Source: JAWWPY01 sp964412845 (lineage in GTDB: Bacteria; Actinomycetota; Actinomycetes; Streptosporangiales; Streptosporangiaceae). From it: DNA of 64,000 bases. A model generated the notes under the pieces. It was given only the letters and a program-made list of their open reading frames with translations. It was not told the DNA's origin and did no database searches. Position 1 is the stretch's first letter. Each line of letters starts with the position of its first letter. Made by a program: the position numbers and the translations under genes. Positions 62,248 to 64,000 of the stretch are shown here, piece by piece. The stretch is from positions 1-64,000 of the forward strand of contig CAYPQM010000005.1 of the NCBI GenBank assembly GCA_964412845.1, read 5' to 3'.

Positions 62248-63759
62248 ATGACCATGCGGATCAGGCTGGAACCGGCACCGCCGCCGCCGGCTGCCAGTGG
62301 CCCGCAGGCCGCTGCTGCAGCAGACTCTGACCATGCGTACCGCAGTGATACCGCCGCCGTGGGTGGCCGGCCGGTGGGTGGCCGGTCCGGGGGGGCATGC
62401 CGCGGGGCGGCCCCGTTTCCGGGCCGTACGGGCATGACCGCCATGCCCGCCCGTCACCGCGACGACGGCCCGTCCGAGATGGGTGCCGGGGGCACGGCAG
62501 ATGACGGGCTGGCCGGGATGGACCGTGTGCTGGACCGGCGGGCCCGGTTCGGCTGGGCCCTGGCCTGCATCTGGCTCATCTACCTGGCGCAGCCGGCCAC
62601 GGTGCTCTGGCACGACGCGGACCTGTCGCGCCGGTATGCCGGGCTGGCCCTCCTGCTCGCGTTCGCGGCGGTGTTCGTTGTCACCTTCCGGGCGAGCCGC
62701 AAGCTGCGCCAGGCGGGCGGCCGCCTGCCCGCGGTGGCCCGGGTGAGCCTGGTCAGCGGCGGCGCCGTGCTCGCCGTGCTGAACTACCTCACCCTCGGGG
62801 AGACCGCCACCGGCCTGTTCATTTATGTAGCCGTGATGGCGGTGTTCCTGTTCACCAGCCGGGTGGGCTGGACGATCGTCGCGGTGATCCTGCTCGCGTC
62901 GCTGGCGATCCCGAGCCTGGTCCCGGGCTGGCAGGCCAGCGTGTCGACCACCTTCGGGATCTTCATCGCCGCCGTGGCCATGTGGGGCGTGGCCCTGCTG
63001 ATCCAGCGCAACGGGCAGCTCGCCGCCGCCCGCAACGAGATCACCCGGCTCGCCCTCGTGGCGGAGCGCAACCGGTTCGCCCGCGACCTGCACGACATCC
63101 TCGGCCATTCGCTCACCGTGGTGGCGGTCAAGGCCGAGCTGGCCGGCCGGCTGGCGGAACTGGCCCCCGAACGGGCCGCCGCCGAGATCGCGGATGTGGA
63201 GCGGATCGCCCGGGAAGCCCTGGCCGATGTCCGCGCCGCGGCCGCCGGGTACCGCGAGGTGACGGTGGCGGGGGAGCTGGCCAGCGCCCGGACCGCGCTG
63301 ACCGCCGCTGGCATCGAGGCGGACCTGCCAGCCGGGCTGGCCCAGGTTGAGCCGGGGCAGCAGGAGATATTCGGCTGGGCCATCAGGGAAGGCGTGACCA
63401 ACGTGGTTCGGCACAGCGGTGCCACCCGCTGCTCGATCCGGGTGGCGGGCGATGAGATCGAGATCAGCGACGACGGCCGCGGCCCGGCCGGGCCCATGTT
63501 CAGCGACGGGTTCAGCGAGCCCGGATTCAGCGAGCCCGGATTCAGCCAGCCCGGGTTCAGCCAGGCTGGCACCGGCCAGGGCGGCGGCCCCTCGGGCGCC
63601 GCCGGTGCCCATCGGGAGTGGGAGGCAGGCAGCCGGGGTGGGTGCAGCGGCGGGCAGGGCCTGGCCGGGTTGCGCGAGCGGGCGGCCGCCGTCGGGGGCT
63701 CGGTAAGCGCAGGGCGCTCCGCGGCAGGCGGCTTCGCCCTCCGGGTCCGCGTGCCATGA
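62248..63759 (+). CDS. DesK-type sensor histidine kinase (HisKA_3) with a repeat insertion in the ATP domain
   Basis: The protein has 503 residues from ATG 62248 (GGCAGGA, 8-base spacer); ATG 62434 would remove a low-complexity N-terminus. Four to six membrane segments lie in about 105-255. RNRFARDLHDILGHSL contains the phospho-His282 of HisKA_3. The ATPase has the N-box IREGVTNVVRHSGA, G1 DDGRGP and a late G2-like GLAGLRERAAAVGG. Between G1 and G2 lies an unusual insertion of about 60 residues with four GFSEP-type pentapeptides and Gly-rich sequence, exactly where the ATP lid sits. It pairs with the response regulator 7 bases downstream. Confidence 0.92.
   Translation: MTMRIRLEPAPPPPAASGPQAAAAADSDHAYRSDTAAVGGRPVGGRSGGACRGAAPFPGRTGMTAMPARHRDDGPSEMGAGGTADDGLAGMDRVLDRRARFGWALACIWLIYLAQPATVLWHDADLSRRYAGLALLLAFAAVFVVTFRASRKLRQAGGRLPAVARVSLVSGGAVLAVLNYLTLGETATGLFIYVAVMAVFLFTSRVGWTIVAVILLASLAIPSLVPGWQASVSTTFGIFIAAVAMWGVALLIQRNGQLAAARNEITRLALVAERNRFARDLHDILGHSLTVVAVKAELAGRLAELAPERAAAEIADVERIAREALADVRAAAAGYREVTVAGELASARTALTAAGIEADLPAGLAQVEPGQQEIFGWAIREGVTNVVRHSGATRCSIRVAGDEIEISDDGRGPAGPMFSDGFSEPGFSEPGFSQPGFSQAGTGQGGGPSGAAGAHREWEAGSRGGCSGGQGLAGLRERAAAVGGSVSAGRSAAGGFALRVRVP
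63508..63567 (+). repeat. 15-bp tandem repeat encoding GFSEP/GFSQP/GFSQA in the kinase
   Basis: Four units of 15 bp run in frame (residues about 421-440 of the kinase), with changes from GAG to CAG in the third and fourth units. Copy number is likely to vary between strains. Confidence 0.9.
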
Positions 63760-63766
63760 TCACACC

Positions 63767-64000
63767 GTGAGCGACCCGATCCGTCTCCTCATCGCCGACG
63801 ACCAGGCGCTTGTCCGCGGCGCGCTGGCCGCGCTGCTCGCCCTGGAGCCGGATCTGGTGGTGGTCGCCGAAGTCGGACGCGGCGACGAGGTGGTCGCCGA
63901 GGCGCAGCGGACCCGGCCGGATGTGGCCCTGGTCGATGTGGAGATGCCCGGTCTCGACGGGATCGCCGCCACCGCGGCGCTCCGGGCCGCCCGGCCGGCC
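63767..64000 (+). CDS. NarL/FixJ-family response regulator (N-terminal part)
   Basis: The gene runs off the window; 78 codons are visible. GTG 63767 lies 7 bases after the kinase stop. LLIADDQALVRGAL holds the acidic pair and VALVDVEMPGLDGI the phospho-acceptor Asp (about residue 53) of a receiver domain. The DNA-binding part is outside the window. It is the partner of the DesK-type kinase. Confidence 0.93.
   Translation, partial: MSDPIRLLIADDQALVRGALAALLALEPDLVVVAEVGRGDEVVAEAQRTRPDVALVDVEMPGLDGIAATAALRAARPA

Overview
The window is chromosomal DNA of a very GC-rich actinomycete. The evidence is strong G/C bias at third codon positions, frequent GTG starts, chains of genes overlapping by 1-4 bases (GTGA, ATGA), two members of the mycothiol-dependent maleylpyruvate isomerase (DinB-like) family, the SteA/SteB pair, TlyA, an HrdB-type sigma factor and a DUF5999 protein. 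The gene set and order resemble Streptomyces/Streptosporangiales-type genomes, but genus cannot be read from this sequence. The assembly is draft quality: two 100-N gaps (4091-4190, 24610-24709) lie inside tandem-repeat coding regions and artificially break the frame of two genes. No rRNA, tRNA, CRISPR array, prophage or complete insertion sequence was seen.

Layout. 1-8 kb: a BluB-CobT fusion (lower cobalamin ligand), a polysaccharide deacetylase carrying beta-propeller-like repeats, an M15 peptidase, an orphan sensor kinase and a small secreted protein; this part is mostly envelope related. 7.7-12.2 kb: a TetR regulator next to a 14-TM drug exporter with matching operator-like palindromes in both promoters, then an ABC-2 type exporter. 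12.3-13.5 kb: a Nei-type DNA glycosylase and an SCP2-like protein. 13.6-24 kb: a long co-directional run, small protein-tlyA-nadK-recN-steA-steB-PNPT-murJ-like-glycosyltransferase. Its last five genes are joined by overlapping stop/start codons and look like a division-linked lipid-glycan assembly module. 24.2-27.7 kb: a membrane-anchored repeat protein, a DUF4397 surface protein and a class F sortase.

27.6-36 kb holds a covalent-flavin type amine oxidase, an MBL hydrolase, a DinB-like protein, uvrA, an SDR, an alpha/beta hydrolase, a DUF5999 protein and a coiled-coil protein. 36-39.8 kb encodes a heterodimeric ABC exporter with one degenerate ATP site. 40-43 kb contains a DinB-like gene whose start region is tandemly duplicated, a cysteine-desulfurase-like gene interrupted by an in-frame TAA, and an eroded AbiEi-antitoxin-like gene behind a palindromic operator. 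43-46 kb is an AraC-azlC-azlD operon and a patatin-like lipase.

46.4-52.9 kb has the principal-type sigma factor and the menaquinone genes menE <-> menB-menC-menD, with menD interrupted by an in-frame TAG. 53.2-59.4 kb is a complete dipeptide/oligopeptide ABC importer with a hairpin after the binding-protein gene. 59.4-64 kb has menF, a probable MMPL-transporter remnant, a cysteine dioxygenase-rhodanese pair and a DesK-type kinase/response-regulator pair, the regulator running off the window. The most notable observations are a 59-bp palindromic element inserted in frame, with a 4-bp target duplication, in a glycosyltransferase gene; two Glu-to-stop changes in otherwise intact genes; the steAB/PNPT/MurJ/GT module; and the 23-bp duplication that creates an 8-codon leader ORF.
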